This document shows positions 26,230-36,265 of a stretch of DNA of 37,809 nucleotides, piece after piece (position 1 is the first letter of the stretch; each line of letters opens with the position of its first letter). The translations under genes and the position numbers were made by a program. Below the pieces are notes generated by a model that saw only the letters and a program-made list of their open reading frames with translations, was not told where the DNA came from and made no database searches. This stretch comes from Candidatus Baldrarchaeota archaeon (GTDB lineage: Archaea > Asgardarchaeota > Baldrarchaeia > Baldrarchaeales > DXJG01), in contig JAEOSG010000008.1 in assembly GCA_016840485.1 (NCBI GenBank), forward strand, positions 1-37,809, written 5' to 3'.

Positions 26230-26426
26230 TAGAAAAATGGGAGACCGAGGAAGGCATAAAACCGACTTTATTTGACACAATAGCCCAATTTACTCTCGAA
26301 GCGCATCTAACGGTCGTTAATGGTAAGGTTGAAGGAGTTATACAAACATTTGATCCATATTTTCTCAACGAGATCCCGTTAGCTCATACAGAAACTGTTT
26401 TAACGCTCAGAAAAGTCTTAGAAAGA

Positions 26427-27455
26427 TTGGAAAATGAAAGGAGTCAAAGACTAGAGGCCGAGAAAAAGAATGTTCAAGAAGCCATATCAAAGATAAACAA
26501 ATATCTCGAGGATAAATACTCTCTTTACTACGAATTAGTACATAAAGAAGCCGTGGAAAAAGTTAAAGAGATCGAAGGAAAGTATGAAGCCCTTAAAGAT
26601 AAAAAACAACTTGTTAGAAGAGCTAACGAAATAGGAAAAGCTATTAAAGATACTGTTAAGGATAATTGGCCGTTTGATTACGATATGCTCAATGAAGCAA
26701 GGGAAGAGGGTAAAAAATGGAGGAGTGAAGTAAGAAAGGAGATATATGAAGAAAAACTAAGGAACATTATTTCAAGGAGGAACATTGAGGAAACATTCAT
26801 CGAAATTCCAGTAGAATTATCAGGAAAAGGAAAGCTAGTGAATATGAGAAAGAGCATTGAAGGATTTTTAAACTCCAAAAAAGGCGAAATTTATAGAAAA
26901 TTCTTGGGAAAAACCATTGAAAAAGCGTACAAAGCAGGTTCAATGGTCGTGTTTATAGCAGTATTTGTAACTACATGTTTTCTGGGTCACAAGTTTGGAG
27001 AAGAAATCTATAAAAGGATACCGGAAAACATTAAAACTACTCTTAAATCGGGATATGGAAAGATAAAATTATATGTGCTTTTGGCGTGCGTAAGTTTTGC
27101 ATTGATGAATATAGACGATTACCAAGACTTTGCAAAATTTCTAATTAGAAAGGAAGATGAAAGTACATTAAAGGATGTGGCAAAGGTTTTACTTCAAACT
27201 TTCCTTGGATGTTTAATAGATGGTATACTTCTAGGGATGCTTGTTGAAGGAAATAACGTTATTTTAGCCGACGAAGCAGTACCATACATAGCGAACTGTC
27301 TATTTGGAAATAACTCGTGGATATTTGAAAGAATACTGTGGCCAATAATAGATACAACAATACAAGTTTTCGGAAACGGTGGACCAATAACATACCTAGC
27401 TGGAATGGCAATAGGAACACTAATAACACAAATATTACAACAAATAATAAAGTAA
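26427..27455 (+). pseudogene. C-terminal membrane piece of the secreted protein
   Basis: 342 aa from an internal TTG, but the open frame extends back to the A-run at 26220 (VEKWETEEGIKPTLFDTIAQ), so this is the continuation of the preceding piece after a -1 frame change. It has a charged, probably coiled-coil region (about residues 1-60, Lys/Glu-rich) and four hydrophobic segments near residues 172-190, 213-228, 254-270 and 320-338. The whole protein would thus be exported at the N-terminus and anchored at the C-terminus. No family recognised. Confidence 0.55.
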
Positions 27456-27692
27456 CAAGCAAATTTCATTTTTATTAATTTATAGAGACGTAACAACCGT
27501 GACGTACATCGAAAGAAAAAGGTAATGTAAGAATCGTGAAGAATGGTTATTGAGACTTAATCTTCGACCTTAAAGGAAACCCCCTCTCTTAAGCTCCAAA
27601 GGTTTGACATAAATGTGTCAATAATAGAATTATGAGTTGATTTTATGTAATGATTATTATTGGGCAGTTTTTAGTACCGAAAATTAGTAAGG

Positions 27693-28169
27693 CTAAATAG
27701 CTAGCAGAGCAAGAAGTTTTTTACATGTAAGCACGCGAATTCTACCCTTATACCTTTCCCTTAACACCGTAACTAGTTCTTCATCTGCTGGATGATTATC
27801 AATGTTTGCTACCACTAGAATTTTATCTTTACTCGTTAGTGCCAGGCCAACGACGTCTATATCATCCTTGGGGACATCTTCCACTTCCATAGGTTTTTCG
27901 TACTTAAACTTTTTTTCTATGGCTCTTGCCCTATTTAATATACTAGCCAGATACATTGCAGCTTTACTTTTGGCTTTTTTCAGCTTCTTGAAAATGTTGC
28001 TCAGATATTCTCCTGTTACAACCATGGTATGACATTCCCTTATTATCTTAAGTATTGTTTGTAGAGATGTCAAGCTTACATCTAATGGTACATTATCTAT
28101 TTCTGCAGCCGTATAGAATACATTTTTATCTACGACTAGTTCTAGCTTTGATGTACTCTTCAAATTCAT
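27693..28169 (-). CDS. PIN-domain-like protein paired with an AAA ATPase
   Basis: 158 aa. The pattern of acidic residues fits a PIN nuclease: Asp in LELVVDKNVFYTA (N-terminal strand), Glu in VVTGEYLSNIFKKL, the DDID cluster in VPKDDIDVVGLAL, and Asp in LVVANIDNHPAD. The match is by pattern only, since no family was searched. The ATG start at 28169 lies 44 nt inside the end of the ATPase gene in another frame, so the two are tightly coupled. It may be the toxic or nuclease partner of the ATPase (inference). Confidence 0.65.
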   Translation of the reverse strand: MNLKSTSKLELVVDKNVFYTAAEIDNVPLDVSLTSLQTILKIIRECHTMVVTGEYLSNIFKKLKKAKSKAAMYLASILNRARAIEKKFKYEKPMEVEDVPKDDIDVVGLALTSKDKILVVANIDNHPADEELVTVLRERYKGRIRVLTCKKLLALLAI

Positions 28170-29283
28170 CGACCTCGTGCTCGAAGAATCCTTTTAAACC
28201 TCCAATGAGTTCCCCTTTCTCAGTAACTTCAAGTTCCTCAACACGCGCTACAGGTTTTTTCTCGTCTCTTTCGAAATAATAAACTTTAAGATCTTCATTT
28301 GTTATAGTATTCTTAGCTACTAAGTTCAAGAATTTTAGAAGAATATGTTCACTATGTGTAGTTATTATCAGTTGCAAGTTTCTTTGCTTTGCCACCTCCA
28401 CAAGCTTTTCAACAAGTCTTGCTTGAGACGCTGGATGTAGATGAATTTCAGGTTCCTCAATACATACTGCTCCCCCTTCAGGGGTCATTAATAAGAATAG
28501 CAGAAGATACAAGAGTTGCGAAATGCCGAATGCTTCTTGAGCCATATTTATCGGTATCCCATACGCTAAATTCTCAAGAGCCCATCCTCTTCGAATAAAT
28601 CTCAAATCTAGTGATACTTTGTATCCTAAAATTTGGGAAGCTAGTTCGCCTATCTTTTGCCTTATTACGTAATCCGAAGCTATCATGCCAAGTATATTAG
28701 TGTAGCCGTAGCCCAGAGATATTGCTGGTTGAGATGCAATGGCTACCATGCCTCTTAACACAGGAACAAAACTTATCCTCCCTATTGGAGCATATATGTT
28801 TATAATACGGCTAGAGCCTGGTTTCAATACATATTCTAAGATGCTAGAAGATCTTCGACTTAATAATTTTCCACCTATTTTTATAGGAAATTCTTTCACA
28901 TATTTTCCGTCCATTAAAACAACGCCTAATATTTCTCCACTAAAACTCATGTCAACTATACGTACAATATACTCAGCAAAAGTTCCTTTCAATTCTTCAA
29001 AGGTTATTAAGTACTTTCCATGTATTTCTATTTTCAACGATTTCTCGCGATTAGAGATATTTCTTAAGAATAGTAAATCTGGAAATTCGTAGGGTACACG
29101 CGGTTCTGATCCAATTCTAGCCATTATTTTTATGTAGGCAAGTGCATGTATTACTGATGACTTCCCTGATCCATTAGGTCCTATTAATATGTTGAAACGA
29201 GAGAATTTGAATATGTTTTCTTCTATGAGTTTAAAGTTTTCAATGTAAAGTTTTTCTATTAAATGCAACTTTTCACCATCCAT
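28126..29283 (-). CDS. AAA15/AAA21-type ATPase (SMC/OLD-like)
   Basis: About 385 aa. Walker A: FNILIGPNGSGKSSVIHAL, directly after an N-terminal beta hairpin (LYIENFKLIEENIF). Walker B with D loop: GGAVCIEEPEIHLHPASQARLVEKL, then the switch His in LQLIITTHSEHIL. This is the pattern of overcoming-lysogenization-defect and AAA15/AAA21 ATPases without a Toprim nuclease domain. The nuclease part may be the adjoining PIN-like protein. ATG 29283 is the preferred start; GTG 29292 is possible. Such ATPase-nuclease pairs are frequent in archaeal defence or addiction loci. Confidence 0.88.
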   Translation of the reverse strand: MDGEKLHLIEKLYIENFKLIEENIFKFSRFNILIGPNGSGKSSVIHALAYIKIMARIGSEPRVPYEFPDLLFLRNISNREKSLKIEIHGKYLITFEELKGTFAEYIVRIVDMSFSGEILGVVLMDGKYVKEFPIKIGGKLLSRRSSSILEYVLKPGSSRIINIYAPIGRISFVPVLRGMVAIASQPAISLGYGYTNILGMIASDYVIRQKIGELASQILGYKVSLDLRFIRRGWALENLAYGIPINMAQEAFGISQLLYLLLFLLMTPEGGAVCIEEPEIHLHPASQARLVEKLVEVAKQRNLQLIITTHSEHILLKFLNLVAKNTITNEDLKVYYFERDEKKPVARVEELEVTEKGELIGGLKGFFEHEVDEFEEYIKARTSRR

Positions 29284-29529
29284 ACTTTTCACGCATACTA
29301 TTTATGGTACGATAATATATACCTAAAGCTTTTTGTAGATAGTTTAATTACACAAAAGTTTTCTGGGATAAAGCTTCGGAGTAGTTTGATTTGTTTGTAT
29401 TTACGAAGAAGTCTAGGAGGAGCAGACTGGGCTCTGTTTCTTGTAGTGTTCTGGGTTGTTGTAACCATAAAACTATTTTTGCGTTGTAACGTTAAGTTAA
29501 TTTGTAAGGAATGTTGTGCTTGTGAATTG

Positions 29530-30603
29530 GTGATTATTTTGAAGTCTTCTGTCTTGTGTATTAAAGTTCCTAGAAAAGTTGGAGAAGCTATTAGAAAAAA
29601 GCTCAATAGTATGGGTGTTTTAAATAGAGATTTTAAGATTGATAAAGATGATATTTACCTGTTTTTTCCGGTTACTCGTTATTTGAGTGAAGATGAATTA
29701 GAGGAATTAAAGAATATATGTGAGGTTGAAATTGTTGAAAGGGAGATGGAGCGTTGTAAAAGTAGACCTAGGAGTTTTCTTGATATTTTGAGAAATGAAC
29801 TTAGTGAAGAGGATTTGGAGTTTGTTCGTCGATCTTTTGATATTATTGGTGACATTGCTATCATTGAGGTTCCTGAGGAAGTTTATCGCTTGAAACGTAA
29901 GATTGGAGAAGCTATTTTGCAGGTTCACAAAAATGTTAAGACGGTTTTAGCGAAAGCAGGTAAGGTGGATTCTGAATTTCGTATACGGAAACTTGAGTAT
30001 ATAGCTGGTGAGAAAAAGACTGAAACTATACATAGGGAATATGGATGTACGTTTGTTTTAGACGTTTCTAAGGTGTATTTTAGCCCTAGGTTGGCTACTG
30101 AACATTGGAGAGTAGCTTCTCAGGTAAGGGATGGAGAAACGGTTGTCGATATGTTTACTGGTATTGGTCCTTTTGCTATTTTAATTGCAAAAAGAGTAAA
30201 CGTAACTGTTTATGCCATAGATAAGAATCCTCATGCTATAAAATACTTAAAAGAAAATATACAGAGAAACAGGCTTAAAGGGGCAGTTATACCGATTTTA
30301 GGAGATGCAAAACAAGTAATCAAAGAGAGGTTGTCTGGGAAAGCTGATAGAGTGATTATGAATCTTCCTGAAAAGGCTTACAATTTTATAGAAGATGCTT
30401 GTTTAGCTGTGAAACCGGAAGGTGGAATAATTCATTACTATCAGTTTGCTTCAGAACCAGATCCTGAGGGAAAGGTTGTTAAAATTTTGGATGAAAGAGT
30501 TTTGCAGTCGGGGAGAAGAGTGGTTTCGGTGTTAAATGTTAGGCGGGTAAGGCCGTACGCTCCACATGAATGGCAGGTCGCAGTTGATGTACTTATTCGC
30601 TGA
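29530..30603 (+). CDS. trm5: tRNA (guanine37-N1)-methyltransferase Trm5
   Basis: SAM-dependent methyltransferase that forms m1G37 in tRNA, which prevents frameshifting and starts wyosine synthesis. The N-terminal domain (SVLCIKVPRKVGEAIRKKLN, FKIDKDDIYLFFPV) is followed by the D2 region and the catalytic domain: REYGCTFVLDVSKVYFSPRLATEHWRVA, SAM motif I VVDMFTGIGPFAILIA, motif II YAIDKNPHAIKYLKENI, and the NLPEKA motif typical of Trm5. The frame is open to 29263, but that part overlaps the ATPase gene and does not look like the family, so the start is placed at GTG 29530 or TTG 29527. The 3' end overlaps the DUF371 gene by 11 nt, tail to tail. Confidence 0.93.
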   Translation: MIILKSSVLCIKVPRKVGEAIRKKLNSMGVLNRDFKIDKDDIYLFFPVTRYLSEDELEELKNICEVEIVEREMERCKSRPRSFLDILRNELSEEDLEFVRRSFDIIGDIAIIEVPEEVYRLKRKIGEAILQVHKNVKTVLAKAGKVDSEFRIRKLEYIAGEKKTETIHREYGCTFVLDVSKVYFSPRLATEHWRVASQVRDGETVVDMFTGIGPFAILIAKRVNVTVYAIDKNPHAIKYLKENIQRNRLKGAVIPILGDAKQVIKERLSGKADRVIMNLPEKAYNFIEDACLAVKPEGGIIHYYQFASEPDPEGKVVKILDERVLQSGRRVVSVLNVRRVRPYAPHEWQVAVDVLIR

Positions 30604-31030
30604 GCTCAGCTATTAAAGTAATTTTAACTAGGGTATTGGGGTTTTTTAGTTTTTTAATGATTTCTCTATTGAAGTCTATTGCTGCTTTATTAGCCTTAAT
30701 CATTAGAGTTCTACTGCAGGTATAGCTGCTTTTTCTACAAACAATGTCTGTAGGGTGATTTAAAGTGAGTTTGGGGCTGCCATAACCGGTAATTTCCTCT
30801 TTTAGTCCTTCAACTTCGATGATTAATTTTATTTTTGACCCATCTTTTCTAACTATTTTTTTAAATTCGTTGCTAAGCTCGTATAGCCCTTTATTGGCTT
30901 TTATGGCGATGATGCAATCTCCTCTAGGTGTTAGGTTTTCTTCTTTTGTTATTTCTAATGTCGATCTATGGGTGGCACGAATATTAGGATGTCCATACGC
31001 TCTAATCTCTTCTACAACTCTGAGAGCCAT
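30593..31030 (-). CDS. DUF371 family protein
   Basis: 145 aa with the archaeal DUF371 pattern: EEIRAYGHPNIRATHRSTLEITKE at the N-terminus, LTPRGDCIIAIKANKGL, then TGYGSPKLTLNHPTDIVCRKS and RTLMIKANKAAIDFNREI. The function of the family is not established. It overlaps the 3' end of trm5, convergent. Confidence 0.9.
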   Translation of the reverse strand: MALRVVEEIRAYGHPNIRATHRSTLEITKEENLTPRGDCIIAIKANKGLYELSNEFKKIVRKDGSKIKLIIEVEGLKEEITGYGSPKLTLNHPTDIVCRKSSYTCSRTLMIKANKAAIDFNREIIKKLKNPNTLVKITLIAELSE

Positions 31031-31082
31031 GACAAACCCTCACTAACGTTAATTTCAATGATTCCTTCAAAATGATAAAGGT

Positions 31083-31122
31083 TACGTGAACTACCCACCT
31101 TACGGATGGGAAGTTACAAGCA
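31083..31122 (+). repeat. Possible relic of an IS200/IS605 transposon end
   Basis: The stretch GTGAACTACCCACCTTACGG, continuing ATGGGAAGTTACAAGC, holds a small imperfect hairpin (CCCA-CC / GG-A-TGGG at 31094-31110) preceded by GAACTACCC. This resembles the hairpin ends of IS200/IS605 elements. No TnpA or TnpB gene is nearby, so it would be a remnant. Weak evidence. Confidence 0.3.
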
Positions 31123-31293
31123 GCAAAAAGTAAAGACAGAAGCGAAATTCTGATTTCAGATGGAAAAATAATGGTGCATTTTCATGCTTGTTTTTGATAT
31201 AGGATGGCGCATTTAATTATTTAGGTTATTATCTAAATTACCTGGAGAATTTAATAAAGTTAAATTTTAATCAGTTATTTGAGGAATGAAGAG

Positions 31294-32355
31294 ATGAGGA
31301 GCATAAATATTACATTAGAATCAGAATGCTATGATCTTAATTTGACATTCAAGCCTTCTTTTGTTTCTTCAACCTATAAACAAATAGAAAAGAATGTTTG
31401 GAAGAAGTTTGATTCACCTATGTTTAGAGGTCTCACAATAAGACAGGAGAAGAGGAACATTTTGATTAAAGGATTAGTATCTATAGATCGTGAGCGGATA
31501 GAAGATTTTGTTTTTGCTGAGACAGGGCTTTGGCATGCTCCTTTCGAATATGATATTCATAAGGTTTCTAAAAAATTTAGATGGGTTTTAGAGGAATTTT
31601 CATATTTGTATTCTGGTGTTAGAATACCAGTGTCTTTATTTGAGCAGGATAAGATATTTATTGCTGTTTGTCTTTCGAAAAGGACGGATTACGAAGTGTT
31701 TGTTCGTTCTTGGATGGAAAAAATTCTTGAAAAGTACGGTAATAATGTTTTAGATATAGTTTATGCAAGTAAGGAAGATTTATTAAAGATTGGCACGAGT
31801 TATCAGATTTTTGATCTTATAGATACGCTAAAATCTGCAACTATTTTTCATAAAAGTTTAGAGAATTTACCCACTTATGTTAAGGAACATTTACACTATC
31901 GAGAACGTATCGAGAATCCTTTTAGATTTCTTTCAACGGAAATTCCGCCGCAGATAGCAAGAATGGTTTTAATATCAAAAGTTAAGGGAATTGGGCCAAA
32001 AACAGCGGATTCCTACTTACTAAATACTAGTTTTCATACAGATATTGCTCCGGTGGACACGCATCTAAGAAATGTAATAATGAGGCTTCAATTGTTTGGT
32101 GAAAATTTGAAAACTCCCCAGAGTAATTTATGTTCGAAATATGTTTGTAGGAAATATGTTTCAAGAAAATTGAAAATTCCATTGTGTCCAATGTCTAATA
32201 GCTGCATCAGAGTTAAAATTTTAGAATTAGGGGAATTAGCAGGATGGTTTCAAACATTAATTTATCTTTTTGGAAGAGAATATTGTCGTAAAAATAAACC
32301 ACAATGTGATACATGTCCGTTGAAGAAGGATTGCAACTATTTTAGCTCTACGTAG
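31294..32355 (+). CDS. HhH-GPD DNA glycosylase/AP lyase with Fe-S motif
   Basis: About 353 aa from the ATG at 31294 (GAGG 9 nt upstream); the frame extends to a TTG at 31279. The helix-hairpin-helix is VKGIGPKTADSYLL, with the Lys of bifunctional glycosylase/lyases (as in Nth and Ogg1), and the catalytic Asp lies in APVDTHL. The C-terminus ends with C-x6-C-x2-C-x5-C (EYCRKNKPQCDTCPLKKDC), the [4Fe-4S] site of EndoIII/MutY. The N-terminal 120 residues resemble the OGG1/AlkA beta domain. An extra Cys-containing insert (SKYVCRKYVSRKL...) lies between HhH and Fe-S parts. It is a base-excision repair enzyme; the target base is uncertain (oxidised purine or pyrimidine). Confidence 0.85.
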   Translation: MRSINITLESECYDLNLTFKPSFVSSTYKQIEKNVWKKFDSPMFRGLTIRQEKRNILIKGLVSIDRERIEDFVFAETGLWHAPFEYDIHKVSKKFRWVLEEFSYLYSGVRIPVSLFEQDKIFIAVCLSKRTDYEVFVRSWMEKILEKYGNNVLDIVYASKEDLLKIGTSYQIFDLIDTLKSATIFHKSLENLPTYVKEHLHYRERIENPFRFLSTEIPPQIARMVLISKVKGIGPKTADSYLLNTSFHTDIAPVDTHLRNVIMRLQLFGENLKTPQSNLCSKYVCRKYVSRKLKIPLCPMSNSCIRVKILELGELAGWFQTLIYLFGREYCRKNKPQCDTCPLKKDCNYFSST

Positions 32356-32422
32356 AGAATAAGTTACTTGAACAGATTGTGAATGTAGTTTATACATAGA
32401 TTTAACGTTTGAATTCTAAGTA

Positions 32423-33145
<723 letters not shown>

Positions 33146-33558
33146 AAAATACACCACTCAATACACGATCATGATTGTCCTATGCAATTTAAACTATTTA
33201 ATAGTAGTTCATTGAAATATTCTAAATATTATTGTATTAAAACTTCTGTCAACATGTTGATGACTTACCCGTAAAGCTTTCTGCATATCCTCTAAGGCGA
33301 AAGAATAGAAAAAGATGTGCATTCTCAAAAATTCTTGAATTTCAGTGGTATTTTTCTTGTTACAAAAATAACAATAGTTTTTTACTTACATTGAATCTAT
33401 GTAAAGTGTTAACCGAAAAAGAAAAATAATCTAAAAAAGCAGAAAGAAACAGAAACAAAAGTTTAACAAAAGTTAGATTAGGATGAGAACGAAAAGCGAA
33501 ATGTTTACTATAGGATTTACAAAGTTTATCTATAGAGCGTTTGAAGGGAGGCATGGGC
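33146..33558. other. Intergenic region between pcm and fen
   Basis: About 410 AT-rich bases separating divergent genes. It must hold both promoters. No ORF with coding character, no repeat and no RNA gene could be recognised. A purine-rich GAAGGGAGG at 33543-33551 is the ribosome-binding site of fen. Confidence 0.5.
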
Positions 33559-34596
33559 ATGGGTGTAAATCTAAGAGGCATAGTAAAGGCGAAAGAGATT
33601 ACCTTAATGGACTTAAGAGGTAAGGCAATATCTATTGATGCTTATAATGCTTTGTATCAGTTTTTGGCTATAATTCGCCAACCAGATGGAACACCACTTA
33701 AAGATAGTCAGGGTAGGATTACTAGCCATCTCAGTGGGTTATTATACAGAACTGTTAATCTTGTGGAGAACGGTATAAAGCCTGTTTATGTTTTTGATGG
33801 AAAACCACCGGAATTAAAAGCTATGGAGATTGAAAGAAGAAAAGCGGTAAAGGAAGAGGCTGTTAAAAAGTATGAAGAAGCTTTAGCAAGAGGTGATTTA
33901 GAGGCAGCTAGAATGTATGCTCAAGCAACCTCTGTTTTAACTGAGGACATGGTTAATCAAGCTAAAAGGCTTTTAGACCTAATGGGTATTCCTTACGTGC
34001 AGGCTCCCAGCGAGGGCGAAGCTCAAGCTGCTTACATGGCGAAAAAGGGAGATGTTTTTGCTTGCGGATCGCAAGACTATGATAGTTTGTTGTTTGGTGC
34101 TCCTAGGTTAGTTAGAAATATTTCTATTACTGGCAGGCGTAAGCTGCCTCGTAAGAACGTTTATGTTGAGGTTAAACCTGAGCTTATTGTACTAGATGAG
34201 ATTTTGAAGGATTTAGGTATCTCTAGGGAACAATTAATTGATATTGCCATTTTAGTCGGCACTGATTATAACCCTGAGGGAATAAAGGGTATTGGTCCTA
34301 AGAAAGCGTTAGCACTTATTAAACAGTACGGATCTTTGGAAAAAGCATTGAAACATATTCCTGGGGCAAGTTTTCCCGTTGACCCCATGGAAATTAAGGA
34401 AATTTTCTTGAAGCCTCAAGTCACTGATAGTTACGAAGTTAAGTGGCGCCAACCTGATATAGAAGGTGTAGTGAAATTTTTGTGTGGTGAACACGATTTT
34501 TCGGAGTCCAGAGTGAGAAAAGCTGTAGAAAAACTTGATAAAGCAATGAAAGAAACAAAAACAAGAACAAGCTTGGATATGTGGTTTAAAAAGTGA
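33559..34596 (+). CDS. fen: Flap endonuclease 1 (FEN-1)
   Basis: Structure-specific 5' nuclease for Okazaki-fragment flaps and repair. N-terminal MGVNLRGIV, the XPG-N region with [13 protein letters not shown] and [13 protein letters not shown], and the XPG-I region with [38 protein letters not shown] carry the metal-binding acidic residues. The helix-hairpin-helix is [18 protein letters not shown]. The C-terminus ends in [11 protein letters not shown], a PIP-box-like PCNA-binding tail (QxxL-FF type with L and WF). Start chosen at ATG 33559, 7 nt after GGGAGG; ATG 33553 is close behind. Confidence 0.97.
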   Translation: MGVNLRGIVKAKEITLMDLRGKAISIDAYNALYQFLAIIRQPDGTPLKDSQGRITSHLSGLLYRTVNLVENGIKPVYVFDGKPPELKAMEIERRKAVKEEAVKKYEEALARGDLEAARMYAQATSVLTEDMVNQAKRLLDLMGIPYVQAPSEGEAQAAYMAKKGDVFACGSQDYDSLLFGAPRLVRNISITGRRKLPRKNVYVEVKPELIVLDEILKDLGISREQLIDIAILVGTDYNPEGIKGIGPKKALALIKQYGSLEKALKHIPGASFPVDPMEIKEIFLKPQVTDSYEVKWRQPDIEGVVKFLCGEHDFSESRVRKAVEKLDKAMKETKTRTSLDMWFKK

Positions 34597-34655
34597 ACAG
34601 CTTCATGAGTTCTTGAAATTTAGCTTTTAGCGTCCAGTAGATTTGAGGTATTATT

Positions 34656-35864
34656 ATGCCAGACAAGAATATCATTAAGGAAGTTGATATTGCAGTTGTA
34701 GGTGCTGGTCCAGCTGGTTTAGTAGCTGCTATTCAGGCTGCTTCATATGGTACGAAGGTTTCTGTTTTTGAAGAACATAGTACGATAGGTTTGCCTACGC
34801 ACTGTGCCGGTCTTGTTAGTGTGAAAGGTTTTAAGAAATTGGGTTTTTATCCCCCCTCTAATGTTGTGTTAAATAAGGTTAGGGGAGCTGTTTTCTTTTC
34901 TCCTTCTGGACACAATTTCGTGGTTGAGAGGAGGAAAGACCAGGCATATGTTCTTGATAGAATCCTTTATGACCAATTTTTAGCTTCAAAAGCGAAGAAA
35001 ATCGGAGCGAAAATCGAGTTAGCATGTAAGGTTAGTGATGCTTTTGTTAAGAGAGATAAGGTTATCATAAAGTTGATTAAGAGGAAGATGGAAGATGTTG
35101 TCGCCGCAAAGGTTTTAATTGATGCAGAAGGCGTTAAATCTGTTATTTCCCGCAGACTTGGTTTTGATAAGCCGCGGTCTTTGCTTCCTGCTGTGCAGTT
35201 TGAGATGATGGATGTGGAAGTTAATGATGATTTTGTGGAGTTGTATTTTGGTCAAAAAATCGCGCCTGGATTTTTTGCTTGGATTATTCCTACATCGGAT
35301 AGTTCTGCTCGTGTAGGTCTCGCTGCTAAAAGTAGGCCGTTAAATTTGCTTAAGAAGTTTCTAAGAAGCAATAAGCAAGTTTTAAAGCGGTTCAGGAAGG
35401 GAAGGATCGCTAGAGTTATTGGTGGGACCGTTATTACAGGAGGCCCAATTTCTAGGACTTGGGATTCTCGTGTTTTGCTTGTTGGTGATGTTGCTGGGCA
35501 GGTTAAACCTACAACAGGTGGAGGGGTTGTTCTCGGCTCTCTCTGTTCTATCATTGCTGGAAGAGTTGCTGGAGAATTCATTAGGGATAGTCTACCTGTT
35601 AATTTTCTGAGCAATTATGAAAAGACTTGGCGTAAATTTTTTGGTAGGGAGTTTAGGTCTATGAAAATCTTAAGGGCACTTTTGAATTTTTTACCGGACA
35701 AAACATTGGACAAGTTGTTTCTTTATATATCCCGTTATGAGTTTAGTGATGATCTCGCAGAATACGGGGATATGGATTTTCAATATAAGACTATACTCAG
35801 GTCTCTATCAAACATTAAGGCTCTAGCGGTTGCATTCTTGACGCTGCTTTCACAGCTTGTTTGA
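34656..35864 (+). CDS. Geranylgeranyl reductase family flavoprotein
   Basis: FAD-dependent reductase that saturates the isoprenoid chains of archaeal ether lipids (digeranylgeranylglycerophospholipid reductase type). FAD motifs: DIAVVGAGPAGLVAAIQAA (GxGxxG), then LPTHCAGLVS (the conserved PxxCGG-like site, here HCAGL), and RVLLVGDVAGQVKPTTGGGV (second FAD motif). Length (402 aa) is normal. A C-terminal hydrophobic stretch may contact the membrane. It sits 59 nt downstream of fen on the same strand. Confidence 0.92.
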   Translation: MPDKNIIKEVDIAVVGAGPAGLVAAIQAASYGTKVSVFEEHSTIGLPTHCAGLVSVKGFKKLGFYPPSNVVLNKVRGAVFFSPSGHNFVVERRKDQAYVLDRILYDQFLASKAKKIGAKIELACKVSDAFVKRDKVIIKLIKRKMEDVVAAKVLIDAEGVKSVISRRLGFDKPRSLLPAVQFEMMDVEVNDDFVELYFGQKIAPGFFAWIIPTSDSSARVGLAAKSRPLNLLKKFLRSNKQVLKRFRKGRIARVIGGTVITGGPISRTWDSRVLLVGDVAGQVKPTTGGGVVLGSLCSIIAGRVAGEFIRDSLPVNFLSNYEKTWRKFFGREFRSMKILRALLNFLPDKTLDKLFLYISRYEFSDDLAEYGDMDFQYKTILRSLSNIKALAVAFLTLLSQLV

Positions 35865-36053
35865 CTTCAACTTTTTTGTAAAGAGGCACCTCTTGAATGG
35901 TCAAATAAGGAGGTTTATGATCAATATGTTTAAATAAAGCGCTTGAGATGAGATATAAAACTTGGCGCCGAACTAACCTTGCAGTAAGTTTGGAAAATTT
36001 TATAACAAGATTTACATAGTGCATATAGTCTCTCGTAATATCTACTAAGTGAC

Positions 36054-36254
36054 GTGTCTAAAGATGGAGTGGTGATACCGTTGACGCTTGAACCGCCGAT
36101 ATGTTCATCATGCGGCAAAATTATTGCACCAGGTGAAACAGCGGTAAGATTTCCTTGTCCAGATTGTGGTGAGGTTATTATTTGGAGATGTGAAAGGTGT
36201 AGGAAGCTCTCCCGCACATATAAGTGTCCTAAGTGCGGTTTTGAAGGACCGTAG
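36054..36254 (+). CDS. Small zinc-ribbon RNA-binding protein (HVO_2753 type)
   Basis: 66 aa with four CxxC-type knuckles: [31 protein letters not shown]. This is the layout of the archaeal double zinc-finger proteins annotated as Zn-ribbon RNA-binding (COG2888). The start is GTG 36054 or TTG 36081; the conserved part begins soon after the second. It is followed after 11 nt by aEF1-beta, the usual archaeal gene pair. Confidence 0.9.
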   Translation: MSKDGVVIPLTLEPPICSSCGKIIAPGETAVRFPCPDCGEVIIWRCERCRKLSRTYKCPKCGFEGP

Positions 36255-36265
36255 GAGGGATTAAT

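Noticed and set aside
35252-35614. Minus-strand ORF of 120 codons
   Set aside because: Antisense shadow of the geranylgeranyl reductase gene.
35917-35937. Six-codon leader ORF (MINMFK) behind AAGGAGG upstream of the zinc-ribbon gene
   Set aside because: The ribosome-binding site is good, but an ORF this short in AT-rich DNA is likely by chance and nothing else supports attenuation.
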